From Victivallaceae bacterium (GTDB taxonomy: Bacteria > Verrucomicrobiota > Lentisphaeria > Victivallales > Victivallaceae): DNA of 64,000 nt. This document shows, piece after piece, positions 26,631 through 35,395 of this stretch. Every line of letters begins with the position of its first letter. The first letter of the stretch is position 1. The notes under the pieces are model-generated. The model was not told where the DNA came from, searched no databases, and saw only the letters and a list, made by a program, of their open reading frames with translations. The position numbers and the translations under genes are program-made. The stretch is from positions 1 through 64,000 of the forward strand of contig JAKSOF010000011.1 of NCBI GenBank assembly GCA_024405735.1. Reading direction: 5' to 3'.

Positions 26631-28097
26631 ATGTTTGAGGTCTTGGGAGACAAACTGCACGATGTATTCAAGCGTCTCCGCGGGGAAAGCCGGTTGACGG
26701 AATCCAATATCGCGGACGCACTGAAAGAGATCCGGCTCGCATTGCTGGATGCCGACGTCAATCTGGAGATCGCGACGGAATTCGTCGATTCCGTCCGGGA
26801 GGGATGCCTCGGGAGCGACGTGTTGAGAAGCGTCACGCCCGGTCAGCAGGTCATCAAAATCGTCCACGACAAACTGGTCGAACTGCTCGGCTCCTCCGCC
26901 GCCGAATTGAAACTTGACCGCAAACCGGCGGTCGTGATGCTGGTCGGCCTCCACGGCTCCGGCAAGACGACGACGGCGGGAAAACTGGCGCTTCACCTCA
27001 AAAAGCAGGGCAAAAAAGTCCTGCTCGTGGCGGGCGACGTCTACCGTCCCGCCGCCATCGACCAGTTGGAGATCATCGGCAAGGAAATCGGAGTTCCCGT
27101 CTATTTCGACCGCACCAGCGTCAACGTTGCGGCGATCGCGCTCAACGCGGTGGAAAGCGCCGCCAGAGAGGGTTTCGACGCCGTGTTGGTCGATACGGCG
27201 GGCAGATTGCAGATCGACGATACGATGATCCAGGAACTGGTGCGCATCCGCGGCGCGGTGCGTCCCGACGAAATATTGCTGGTCGCCGACGCCGCGCTCG
27301 GTCAGGAAGCGGTTTCGGTCGCTGAACATTTCCACAAAGCGCTGGATCTGACCGGTTTCATCCTGACGAAACTTGACGGCGACGCCCGCGGCGGCGCCGC
27401 GCTCACGATCCGCAAAGTGACGCAAGTGCCGGTCAAATTCGTCGGTGCGGGCGAAAAACTCGACCAGCTGGAAGTCTTTTTCCCCGACCGCATGGCGGGA
27501 CGCATCCTCGGAATGGGCGACGTCGTTTCGCTCGTCGAAAAGGCGGCGGCGCAAATCGACGAGGCGGAAGCGAAAAAACTGCAGGAAAAACTGCGGAAAA
27601 ATCAATTCGACTACAACGATTTCCTGTCGCAACTCAAACAGCTCGGCCGTCTCGGCGGCGTCGAAGCGCTGATGCGCTTTTTGCCCGGCGGCAGACAGTT
27701 GCAGAATGCGCTTTCGAGCGTCGATATGAAACAATTCGGCAGGATGGAGGCGATCATCCAGTCGATGACCAAGAAAGAGCGCGCCAACCCCGATCTGCTG
27801 GATTTCAGCCGCCGCAAACGCATCGCCAAAGGCGCGGGCGTCCCGGTGGAAACCGTCGGCAATCTCGTCAAACAGTTTGAAACGATGCGCAAAATGATGA
27901 AGCAAACGGGCGCGCTCGGCAAGATGATGACGCCCGGCGCGATGGGGACGATGCCCGCCGCCATGCCCGCGATGCCGGGGATGCGCGGAATGTTCAGCGC
28001 GCCCGGTCAAATCTCCAAAAAAGAGCAGGAACGCCGCAAGAAACTCGCCAAAATGGCACGCAAAGAGCGTCAAAAACAACGCAGGAGAAAAAAGTAA
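26631..28097 (+). CDS. ffh: Signal recognition particle protein
   Basis: 488-residue SRP54 GTPase that binds 4.5S RNA and signal sequences and delivers nascent membrane proteins to FtsY. The N domain is residues 1-95; the G domain has the P-loop GLHGSGKTT (106-114), DTAGRLQID near 187 and TKLDGDARGG near 245. The C-terminal M domain is Met/Gly/Pro-rich with a basic tail ending KRRKK. AAGGGG precedes the ATG. It leads a plus-strand run whose later genes are envelope related; the 2-bp gap to the next gene implies co-transcription. Confidence 0.96.
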   Translation: MFEVLGDKLHDVFKRLRGESRLTESNIADALKEIRLALLDADVNLEIATEFVDSVREGCLGSDVLRSVTPGQQVIKIVHDKLVELLGSSAAELKLDRKPAVVMLVGLHGSGKTTTAGKLALHLKKQGKKVLLVAGDVYRPAAIDQLEIIGKEIGVPVYFDRTSVNVAAIALNAVESAAREGFDAVLVDTAGRLQIDDTMIQELVRIRGAVRPDEILLVADAALGQEAVSVAEHFHKALDLTGFILTKLDGDARGGAALTIRKVTQVPVKFVGAGEKLDQLEVFFPDRMAGRILGMGDVVSLVEKAAAQIDEAEAKKLQEKLRKNQFDYNDFLSQLKQLGRLGGVEALMRFLPGGRQLQNALSSVDMKQFGRMEAIIQSMTKKERANPDLLDFSRRKRIAKGAGVPVETVGNLVKQFETMRKMMKQTGALGKMMTPGAMGTMPAAMPAMPGMRGMFSAPGQISKKEQERRKKLAKMARKERQKQRRRKK

Positions 28098-28099
28098 CT

Positions 28100-28903
28100 A
28101 TGTTCGGATTTCTGGTCGCACTCGCCGTCGCCTGCGCCGCCGCCGCGGCAATGGTGAAAACCCACGCCTGTTCCAACGGCTGGGCGGTATTTTATTCGGT
28201 CGCGCTGCTGCTCGTCGTGCAACTCGTCATCGGGCTCGTCATCCGCCGTCTGATGAAAAGCAAACAGGACGAGATCCAGAACGTGATGCTGAAAGCGCAG
28301 GAAAAGATCAACCGCCAGATCACGATCTTTCAGCGCCGCCAGATGTCGAGTATGAAAGACGCGCAGGAGCAACTTTTCAAAATGCAGAGCGAGGCGGTTC
28401 GCAAAGTCCTCGCCATTCTCGACAAATGCAAATCTCTCACTTACTGGAACTGGATGCTGGAGCGTCAGCTCAACACGATGCGCGTTCAGCTTTATTTCCA
28501 GTTGAAGGAATTCAAAAAAGTCGATGCGCTGTTGCCCAAGTGCATTTTGATGGATCAGCAGACGCTCGCGATCAAACTGGTCCGCCTCTACCGCAACGAA
28601 GATGCGGGGCTTGACCGTTTCTATCAGAAAAAATGCGCCAAGACCAAGAGCGATGCCGCCGCTTTCCTCGCTTCGGTCTACGCGTGGATCAAATTAAAGC
28701 AGAACGACGTTGAAAAAGCGACGCAGGCGCTGGTCGCGGCGCGCAAAAAAAGCGACAACGGCGTCCTCGCGGAAAACTGCGCAAAACTCGTCAACGGCAA
28801 GGCGAAACAATTCAGCAACGCCGGTTTCGGCGATATGTGGTATGCCCTGATGCTGGAAGAACCCAAAATGAAAGTACAGCGTCAGGAGCGTCTCTACCGG
28901 TGA
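28100..28903 (+). CDS. Uncharacterised membrane protein with coiled coil
   Basis: 267-residue protein with two N-terminal hydrophobic stretches (about residues 2-18 and 30-48), a charged coiled coil near 52-100 (KSKQDEIQNVMLKAQEKIN) and an alpha-helical tail that looks like TPR helices (Leu/Ala spacing around 150-240). I do not recognise the family. It sits tightly between ffh and mlaE (2 and 4 bp gaps), so it probably shares their transcript; a function in membrane protein or lipid handling would be a guess. Confidence 0.75.
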   Translation: MFGFLVALAVACAAAAAMVKTHACSNGWAVFYSVALLLVVQLVIGLVIRRLMKSKQDEIQNVMLKAQEKINRQITIFQRRQMSSMKDAQEQLFKMQSEAVRKVLAILDKCKSLTYWNWMLERQLNTMRVQLYFQLKEFKKVDALLPKCILMDQQTLAIKLVRLYRNEDAGLDRFYQKKCAKTKSDAAAFLASVYAWIKLKQNDVEKATQALVAARKKSDNGVLAENCAKLVNGKAKQFSNAGFGDMWYALMLEEPKMKVQRQERLYR

Positions 28904-28907
28904 AAAA

Positions 28908-29714
28908 ATGAAGCACGATGTCAACAGAGGCCTGATCCGGCTCGCACTGCATTACCGGGATTTCCGGGAAAAAATGCGCGCACCGCTCGAATTCATCGGA
29001 GCGGTTTCCGGAGCGCTTCCTTTGCTTTTCCGCAAAAAGGGATTGCGGAAAAAGGAATTCCGCTATTATCTCGACCTCTGCGGCGTACAGTCGCTTCCGA
29101 TCACGCTGCTCATCACATTTTTGATGGGATGCGTCCTCGGCATCCAGTCCGCCTTGCAGTTGACCAAATTCGGCGCGGAAATCTTTACCGCCGACCTCGT
29201 CGGCTTCGCGGTGCTGAAGGAATTCGGTCCGCTGATGGTGGCGATCATCCTGACGGGCCGCGCCGGCTCCGCCTTTGCGGCGGAACTCGGCACGATGAAA
29301 GTCAACGAGGAGATCAGCGCGCTCGAAACGATGGGGATCCGCCCGGTCGGTTATCTGGTGCTTCCCAAATTGACGGCAATGGTGATCGCGATGCCGCTCT
29401 TGACCATCTTCGGTGATGTCGCCGGTATTTTCGGCGGACTTACCATCGGTATCACGCTGATGGATCTGCCCTTTGCCGCCTACTGGTCGCGCACGATCGA
29501 CGTCCTGGACGGCATCACGATGATGCTCGGCGTTTTCAAAAGCGTCGTTTTCGCCGTGCTGATCACGGTTTCCGGCTGTTATTACGGATTCCGCTCGTCC
29601 AGTGACGCGCAGGGAGTCGGACGCAGTGCGACGCAGGCGGTCGTCGCCTCGATCTTTTACGTCATCGTCGCCGATGCCATGCTGACGGTGCTTTACTCTT
29701 TCATCGGGTACTGA
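28908..29714 (+). CDS. mlaE: Phospholipid ABC transporter permease MlaE
   Basis: 268-residue inner-membrane permease of the Mla/Tgt2/MCE type, which moves phospholipids between inner and outer membrane. About five to six hydrophobic segments are present. The conserved ILTGRAGSAFAAELGTMKVNEEISALETMGI (split here for length) begins near residue 116, with Glu-Leu-Gly-Thr-Met-x-Val and a Glu-rich coupling helix diagnostic for MlaE. The operon order permease-ATPase-MCE protein matches classic mlaE/F/D, but the order E-F-D places the permease first. No mlaB or mlaC is nearby. Confidence 0.92.
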   Translation: MKHDVNRGLIRLALHYRDFREKMRAPLEFIGAVSGALPLLFRKKGLRKKEFRYYLDLCGVQSLPITLLITFLMGCVLGIQSALQLTKFGAEIFTADLVGFAVLKEFGPLMVAIILTGRAGSAFAAELGTMKVNEEISALETMGIRPVGYLVLPKLTAMVIAMPLLTIFGDVAGIFGGLTIGITLMDLPFAAYWSRTIDVLDGITMMLGVFKSVVFAVLITVSGCYYGFRSSSDAQGVGRSATQAVVASIFYVIVADAMLTVLYSFIGY

Positions 29715-29716
29715 AA

Positions 29717-30481
29717 ATGGCAGACAATGAAAACATCATCGAAGTCCGCGATCTGGCGATCGGCTACGGTTCGCGGGTGATTATGAAAGAGCTCAATTTT
29801 TCCGTCAAACGCGGCGAAATTTTCGGTTTGCTCGGCGGTTCCGGATGCGGCAAAAGCACATTGATGAAAAATCTGATCGGGCTTTATCCGCCGCTTGCGG
29901 GAGAAATTTTTCTCAACGGGAAAAGTCTGACCCGCGCCGAGGCGAAAGAGCGGCGGGAATTGATGCGCACATTTGGCGTCACCTATCAGGGCGGCGCGCT
30001 TTTCGGCTCGATGACGGTCGCGGAAAACGTCGCATTGCCGTTGCAGGAATTTACCGATTACTCCAAGGAAAAGATCCAAAAAATCGTCCGCGAAAAACTT
30101 GAATTGGTCGACCTCGCCGATTTCGGAGACTTCATGCCGGCGGAACTTTCCGGCGGCATGAAAAAACGCGCCGGGCTGGCGCGGGCGCTCGCATTGGAGC
30201 CGGAGTTGCTCTTTTTCGACGAACCTTCGGCGGGATTGGACCCGCTTGCCTCGGCAAGTTTGGATCGGCTCATCAAATCGTTACGGGATAAATTTCATTC
30301 GACGATCGTCATCGTCACGCATGAATTGGACAGTATTTTTTCGATTGTCGACCGGGTGATCATGCTCGATAAAAATCTCCGGACGGCGGTGGCGGTCGGT
30401 TCACCGCGGGAACTGCGCGATCACACTGATATTCCCTGGGTAAAACAATTTTTGAACCGCGACGGATTAAAAGGAGCATAA
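29717..30481 (+). CDS. mlaF: Phospholipid ABC transporter ATPase MlaF
   Basis: 254-residue ATPase energising MlaE. Walker A is GGSGCGKST near residues 38-46, the signature is LSGGMKKR, Walker B is LLFFDEPSAGLDP and the H-loop is VTHELDS. The GGMKKR form of the signature is characteristic of MlaF-type ATPases. It begins 2 bp after mlaE and ends 4 bp before mlaD. Confidence 0.94.
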   Translation: MADNENIIEVRDLAIGYGSRVIMKELNFSVKRGEIFGLLGGSGCGKSTLMKNLIGLYPPLAGEIFLNGKSLTRAEAKERRELMRTFGVTYQGGALFGSMTVAENVALPLQEFTDYSKEKIQKIVREKLELVDLADFGDFMPAELSGGMKKRAGLARALALEPELLFFDEPSAGLDPLASASLDRLIKSLRDKFHSTIVIVTHELDSIFSIVDRVIMLDKNLRTAVAVGSPRELRDHTDIPWVKQFLNRDGLKGA

Positions 30482-30485
30482 CAAT

Positions 30486-31418
30486 ATGGACGAAAACAAA
30501 CAGAACATCAGACTGGGGATCTTTGTCGCCGGAGGCTTGCTTCTTCTGCTCGCGACGCTTTTTTACCTTGGACTTTCCAGTTTATTCGTCAAAAAAATCA
30601 CCGTCAACACGGCATTCAACGAATCGGTACAGGGGCTGACCATCGGTTCGTCCGTCAAATACCGCGGCGTGCCGATCGGTACGGTTTCCGACATCGTCAT
30701 CGACCCCGAAGACCGCATCATCGAAGTGGAAATGGAGATCCAGTTGAAGAATTTTTCCGCCAATGGCAAAGATGCCTTCACCGGCGATGCGCTGATCCAA
30801 TATCTGAAAAAGGAAATTCACCGCGGGCTCCGCTGCCGGCTTGAATTTTCCGGCATCACGGGGATGAAATACATCGATCTCAACTATGCGGAAAAAATCG
30901 ATCCTAACGCCGTTGTCGCAGAGAGGATGACGCCGGACAGTCAATTATTTCTCCCCTCGCGTCCGTCGAGTTTCACCGACTTGAGCGCGACGATGATCAC
31001 CGCATTGGATACGATTTCCAAGATCCCCTTTGCCCGGATCGGCGAAGATCTGCAGCATTCTCTGGAAAAATTCACCGAAATCGTTTCCGATCCCGCGATC
31101 CGGTCGACGCTCGCGCACATCAGCGAAACCGCCGAACGCGTCGAATCCATGGTCGACAACTTTGCCCGTACCTTTGACGAGCAGGAACTTGCCTCCATCC
31201 GCGAAGAACTGACGGCATCGCTCAAAAGTTTCCGCAAACTCAGCGAGAAACTGGAGGAGCAAAGTCAGCATCTGGACGTCGCCGGAACGCAAAGCGACTT
31301 GCAGTCGCTGATGTTTCAGCTCAAGGAAACGGCGGAATCCATTCAGACCTTGGCGGATTATCTGGAAACCGACCCGCAATCCATTTTGTACGGCAAGAGC
31401 AAGCAGGACCGGGAATGA
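30486..31418 (+). CDS. mlaD: MCE-domain protein MlaD
   Basis: 310-residue single-pass protein anchored in the inner membrane (hydrophobic helix about residues 12-32) with one MCE domain near 38-120 (NESVQGLTIGSSVKYRGVPIGTV), which in known systems forms a hexameric ring carrying lipids. The C-terminal 150 residues are predicted helical coiled coil, longer than E. coli MlaD, like members that form a periplasmic tube or needle. The stop overlaps the next gene as ATGA. Confidence 0.9.
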   Translation: MDENKQNIRLGIFVAGGLLLLLATLFYLGLSSLFVKKITVNTAFNESVQGLTIGSSVKYRGVPIGTVSDIVIDPEDRIIEVEMEIQLKNFSANGKDAFTGDALIQYLKKEIHRGLRCRLEFSGITGMKYIDLNYAEKIDPNAVVAERMTPDSQLFLPSRPSSFTDLSATMITALDTISKIPFARIGEDLQHSLEKFTEIVSDPAIRSTLAHISETAERVESMVDNFARTFDEQELASIREELTASLKSFRKLSEKLEEQSQHLDVAGTQSDLQSLMFQLKETAESIQTLADYLETDPQSILYGKSKQDRE

Positions 31419-31789
31419 CCGCCAAACTCCCCGAATCCGGAACGCTCGCCGCCGACACGCCGCAATATCGAAGCGACGCGTATGATTTCGTCGCCGCCGC
31501 CGTCAATTTCACGGTGGAAAAACTGCCGCGCCGCCGCCACGTTTCGGCGCGGGAATTGCTCGACGGCGCACGGGAATTCGCCGAACGCGAATACGGTGCC
31601 GTCGCGCCTCTTGTCTTGAATGAATGGGGCATTTACACGGCGCACGATGTCGGATTTCTCGTCTACCGGATGATCCGGCACGGGATCCTCGCCGCGGACG
31701 AAAAAGACGATCCGCAGGATTTTGAGATCGACTATTCGTTTTCACAGGAGCCGTTGGATTTTTCCGGCGAAATTCCGAAAATCAGGTGA
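31415..31789 (+). CDS. Minf_1886 family protein
   Basis: 124-residue soluble protein matching the small conserved family named from Methylacidiphilum infernorum. Recognisable parts are YDFVAAAVNFTVEKL near residue 23 and the helix HVSARELLDGAREFAEREYG near 40, then LNEWGIYTAHDVGFLVYRMI and a DF[E/D]IDYSF ending. Function is unknown. The family is common in planctomycetes, verrucomicrobia and lentisphaerae, and it supports the PVC origin. The start overlaps mlaD (ATGA), suggesting translational coupling. Confidence 0.85.
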   Translation: MTAKLPESGTLAADTPQYRSDAYDFVAAAVNFTVEKLPRRRHVSARELLDGAREFAEREYGAVAPLVLNEWGIYTAHDVGFLVYRMIRHGILAADEKDDPQDFEIDYSFSQEPLDFSGEIPKIR

Positions 31790-31793
31790 AAAA

Positions 31794-34289
31794 ATGGATC
31801 TTTTTTGCGATATTGAAACTTTTTCTCTCGCCAACGGCGTGCGTTGCGTCGCCATGCCCCGGCGCGGCTACTCCATCGAATTGCACGTCTTTATCGCTAC
31901 GGGGAGCATGCACGAAGCGGCTTTGCTCGGCAGCGGGACGAGCCATTTCCTCGAACATATGCTTTTTCAGGGATGCGACGGTTTTCCCAACCGCTCCGCC
32001 GGAGAAAAGATCCAGCGTCACGGCGGCGACATCAACGCCTACACCACTTTTGACCGCACCGCCGTCACCGCGCACATCGCGCCCGACCGCTTCGCCGAAT
32101 CGATGGCAATTCTCGCCGCGATGGTGCGCTCGACCGAAGTTTCCGCCGCGCGGTTTGAAGAAGAGCGGAAAGTCATCTTGCGCGAATGCAATCTCTACGC
32201 CGACAAGCCATGGTCGCGGCTTTTCGACGCGGCGCGCGCGCTTTCCTTTGACCGGCATCCGGTGCGGGTGCCGGTGATCGGCTATCCGGAACTCGTCGAA
32301 AAACTGACGCGGAAAAATTTGCTCGATTATCACGCGGCACGTTATACGCCGGAGCGGTGCGTCATCGTCGCCGTCGGCAACATTGATCCGGCGCAATTTC
32401 GCGATGCCGCCGAAAACAGCTTCGGCTCCTGGCGACGCGCGGCAATGGCGGAACCGGTTTTCCCGTCCGTCAAGGCGGCATCGGGCAAAGAGGAAACTTT
32501 TTTCTTTCCCGATCCGCAGGAAAGGATTTGGTGGGGAATGCCGCTTTACGGCATCACCGATCGCCGCGCCCCGGCGACGGATCTCCTTTTCGGAATGCTC
32601 GGCGGCGCGGAAAGTTCCTTTTTGCCCGTCAAACTTGAATTGGAGTCTGGCGTTGCCCAAACCGTGCGCAGTTTCTGCGATCCGATCTCTGATTTCGGTT
32701 ACGCCGGATTTTACGCCGCCGCCACGCCGGAAAACTTCGCAAAAACGGACTCCGCGTTGCGGCGCGGGATCAAAAATTTCCTGAATTGCGGCTTGACGGA
32801 AAAGGCGCTCCGGCGCGAAAAGAAACGGCAGTCCGGCAACGAACTTGCCGAAATGAATGATTTTTCCTATCTCGCCGGAATGCTCGGTGTTTCACTGCTT
32901 TCCTGCGGCAGAGCGGATTTTCCCGACATCTACCGCCGCCGCCTCGCGGAAACGACGCTCGACGAAGTGCGGGATATTGCCGCAAATTTACTGGATGAAG
33001 AAAAATTCGACCGGATCCGGCAGAAAAACTTTTCTGCCGCCACACCGCGTATTTGCCGGAAAACTGCGGAAGAAACGCCGCAAATGACATTTCGCGCCGG
33101 ACTCCCCGTCGTTTCGGTCAAAAAAACGCAAAGCCCGATGGACTACGCAACGCTCATTCTCCCCGGCGGCGCCTTTTTTGAAAAAGTTGCCGAACGAGGA
33201 CTTTCGCAACTTTGGAGTCAGCTTTTCCTCTGCGGCGGAAACGGCATCCATGAAACCGATTTCCTGAAAAAACTCGATGATCTGGGTGCGGCGGTCAATG
33301 TCAACGCGGGGATGAATTCACTTGCCATTGAAGTCAATGCGCCGCACGGCACATTTCTCAAAACGCTTGCCGTCGTCGGCAAAGTGCTTGCGGCTCCGGA
33401 TTTCGACGAAACGCAATTTCAACGGGAAAAAACGCGGTTGATCGAAATCATCGAATTGCAGAAAAGCTCTCCCTTGAGTGCGGCGATGCGCCGGGCGCGG
33501 CAACTTTGTTTCGGCAACCACCCTTATGCCGGTACGCCGGAGCGTCAGGCTTTGCAGAAATTGACTTCCGATGCGGCGCGCAAATTCTGGCAAAACCGCT
33601 TTGTGCGATCCCGCGCCGCCGTCGGTTTTTCCGGCTCGGTCGATCCGGAAAAAGCGCTGGAACTTTTCCTCGGAAATGCACCTTGGTGCAACACGCGGCT
33701 CTACGCCGCACCGCAAGCCGTATTCCCCGATGGAGTACATCGCGAAACACTCCCGCTGGAAAGGGAACAGCTTGCCGTGGTCCGCATCCTCCCCGGTGTC
33801 CGCCTCGGCGACGAACGTACCGGCAGGATCTTTTCCCTGCTCCGTCAAAACGAAAACGGGCTTTTTTCCCGTCTTTTTCAGGAAGTGCGCGAAAAAAATT
33901 CTCTCGTTTATTCGGTCGGGATGCGCCTCGACGGCGGATTTCACCGCGGCTCTTTTGCCTTTCACGGGTTGACGCGCCCCGATCAGGGAGAAAAACTTGC
34001 CGCGTTGCTGGACGGGGAGATCAGGCGTCTTGCCTGCAAGGGGATCACCCGGGACGAATTTGCGCTTGCCGTCGAACGGCAGATTTTCGAAAACGGTTCG
34101 CAGACCGAGCATCCAGAAGCGGAACTTTTCGACTTCGCGCTCGACCTTTACTACGGAAAACCGCTTTCGACGGCGCAACGGAAAAATGATTTTTTGCGGA
34201 AACTCTCCCTTAAGGAATTCAACCGTGAACTTGCCGTTGCCTTTGCCGATGCGCCCAAAACCGAAGTCTTTGCCGGAGCGATGCCGTGA
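31794..34289 (+). CDS. M16 family zinc peptidase (insulinase/pitrilysin-like)
   Basis: 831-residue protein with two M16 domain pairs. The inverted zinc motif HFLEH is at residues 51-55 and a downstream Glu pair (EEERKVILRE) near 125 completes the site. The second half (from about residue 430) lacks the motif and is the non-catalytic M16C partner. No signal peptide is visible. The ATG at 31794 follows AGGTGA four bases after the Minf_1886 stop; an earlier in-frame start would overlap that gene by 68 bases. Such proteins degrade short peptides or process exported ones; the substrate is unknown. Confidence 0.9.
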   Translation: MDLFCDIETFSLANGVRCVAMPRRGYSIELHVFIATGSMHEAALLGSGTSHFLEHMLFQGCDGFPNRSAGEKIQRHGGDINAYTTFDRTAVTAHIAPDRFAESMAILAAMVRSTEVSAARFEEERKVILRECNLYADKPWSRLFDAARALSFDRHPVRVPVIGYPELVEKLTRKNLLDYHAARYTPERCVIVAVGNIDPAQFRDAAENSFGSWRRAAMAEPVFPSVKAASGKEETFFFPDPQERIWWGMPLYGITDRRAPATDLLFGMLGGAESSFLPVKLELESGVAQTVRSFCDPISDFGYAGFYAAATPENFAKTDSALRRGIKNFLNCGLTEKALRREKKRQSGNELAEMNDFSYLAGMLGVSLLSCGRADFPDIYRRRLAETTLDEVRDIAANLLDEEKFDRIRQKNFSAATPRICRKTAEETPQMTFRAGLPVVSVKKTQSPMDYATLILPGGAFFEKVAERGLSQLWSQLFLCGGNGIHETDFLKKLDDLGAAVNVNAGMNSLAIEVNAPHGTFLKTLAVVGKVLAAPDFDETQFQREKTRLIEIIELQKSSPLSAAMRRARQLCFGNHPYAGTPERQALQKLTSDAARKFWQNRFVRSRAAVGFSGSVDPEKALELFLGNAPWCNTRLYAAPQAVFPDGVHRETLPLEREQLAVVRILPGVRLGDERTGRIFSLLRQNENGLFSRLFQEVREKNSLVYSVGMRLDGGFHRGSFAFHGLTRPDQGEKLAALLDGEIRRLACKGITRDEFALAVERQIFENGSQTEHPEAELFDFALDLYYGKPLSTAQRKNDFLRKLSLKEFNRELAVAFADAPKTEVFAGAMP

Positions 34290-35395
34290 GTTCGAGCATT
34301 GCCTTTTTACGCGAAAAATATCTGCGCCGCAACAACGCGGCCGCAATTCCCGGTCTGGAAAAATTTTCCCGCGCCGTCGTCATCCCCGCGTGGGATGAGT
34401 TGGACAACTTGCCCGCGACGCTCGACGCTTTAAATTGCGCTGAAAAAGTTTTTCCCGTCGCCACGCTCGTCGTCGTCAATCATCCGCAAGGGAGCGATCC
34501 TGCCCCCAGCGAAAAAACGGTCGAATATCTGCAAAAAAGACAAAAAGAAGATCAAACGCTTTTTATAATCCCGGCATTTGAAATCGACGGCGGCGTCGGC
34601 GCGGCGCGCAAACGTGGTATGGACGCCTTTCTCGCTTCCCGCACGCCCGACGATGACACCGACTGGATTTTTTCCCTCGACGCCGACACACAGGTCTCCT
34701 CCGATTACTTTTTGCGCATCGAGCACGCCATTGCGCAACAAAGCGGCGTTTCCGCGTGGACGCTGCCTTACTTGCACCGCGTGGAAGATCCGTCGCAGGA
34801 AAATGCCGTGCGCCGTTACGAAGCCTACCTTGCGCGTTATGTGGCAAAACTTGCCGCCGCCGGTTCTCCCTATGCGATTTCGACTGTCGGCTCGGCATTT
34901 TGCGTCAGGCTCGGAAACTATCTCAAAGCCAACGGGATGAAAGTCCGGCAGGCGGGGGAGGATTTTTATTTTCTCTGCGAACTGGTCAAAACGGGCAAAG
35001 TCCGCGCCTTGAAAGGCGATGCCGTCGTCTTTCCTTCGGGACGGATTTCGGGACGCACGCCTTTCGGCACGGGCAAGGCGGTCGCCGATCTTCTTGCGGG
35101 CGGGAGTTTGAATGAGATCCCCGATCATGCGTTTGACGAACTTGCGCTCGTATTAACTGCCGCAAAATCGCCGCTTCTGCGCGAAGCGCCGCAAACGTGG
35201 ACGGCTTCGCTTCCTTCCTCGGCGCAGGCGTTTTTTGACGCGGAAAGATTTCTGTCTTTATGGGAAAAAGTCCTGCAAAATACGCCGTGTGACGACAACG
35301 CGGTGCAAAAGGCGTTTCACCGCTGGTTCGACGGATTGAAAACGCTCCGCTATCTTCACTTCGCCAAGTCGATGCGCGGGTCCGCCGCCATATAG
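34286..35395 (+). CDS. Glycosyltransferase family 2-like protein
   Basis: 369-residue cytoplasmic GT-A fold protein. It has the family 2 start (AVVIPAWDELDNLPATLDAL) near residue 30 and a DADT metal-binding motif in FSLDADTQVSSDYF near 130. There is no membrane helix. The GTG start overlaps the M16 stop (GTGA). Its last 40 bases overlap the opposite-strand permease gene. Typical family 2 enzymes add sugars to envelope glycans; donor and acceptor are unknown, and similarity to a sugar-dependent transferase that lacks a clear acceptor motif leaves function open. Confidence 0.75.
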   Translation: MSSSIAFLREKYLRRNNAAAIPGLEKFSRAVVIPAWDELDNLPATLDALNCAEKVFPVATLVVVNHPQGSDPAPSEKTVEYLQKRQKEDQTLFIIPAFEIDGGVGAARKRGMDAFLASRTPDDDTDWIFSLDADTQVSSDYFLRIEHAIAQQSGVSAWTLPYLHRVEDPSQENAVRRYEAYLARYVAKLAAAGSPYAISTVGSAFCVRLGNYLKANGMKVRQAGEDFYFLCELVKTGKVRALKGDAVVFPSGRISGRTPFGTGKAVADLLAGGSLNEIPDHAFDELALVLTAAKSPLLREAPQTWTASLPSSAQAFFDAERFLSLWEKVLQNTPCDDNAVQKAFHRWFDGLKTLRYLHFAKSMRGSAAI

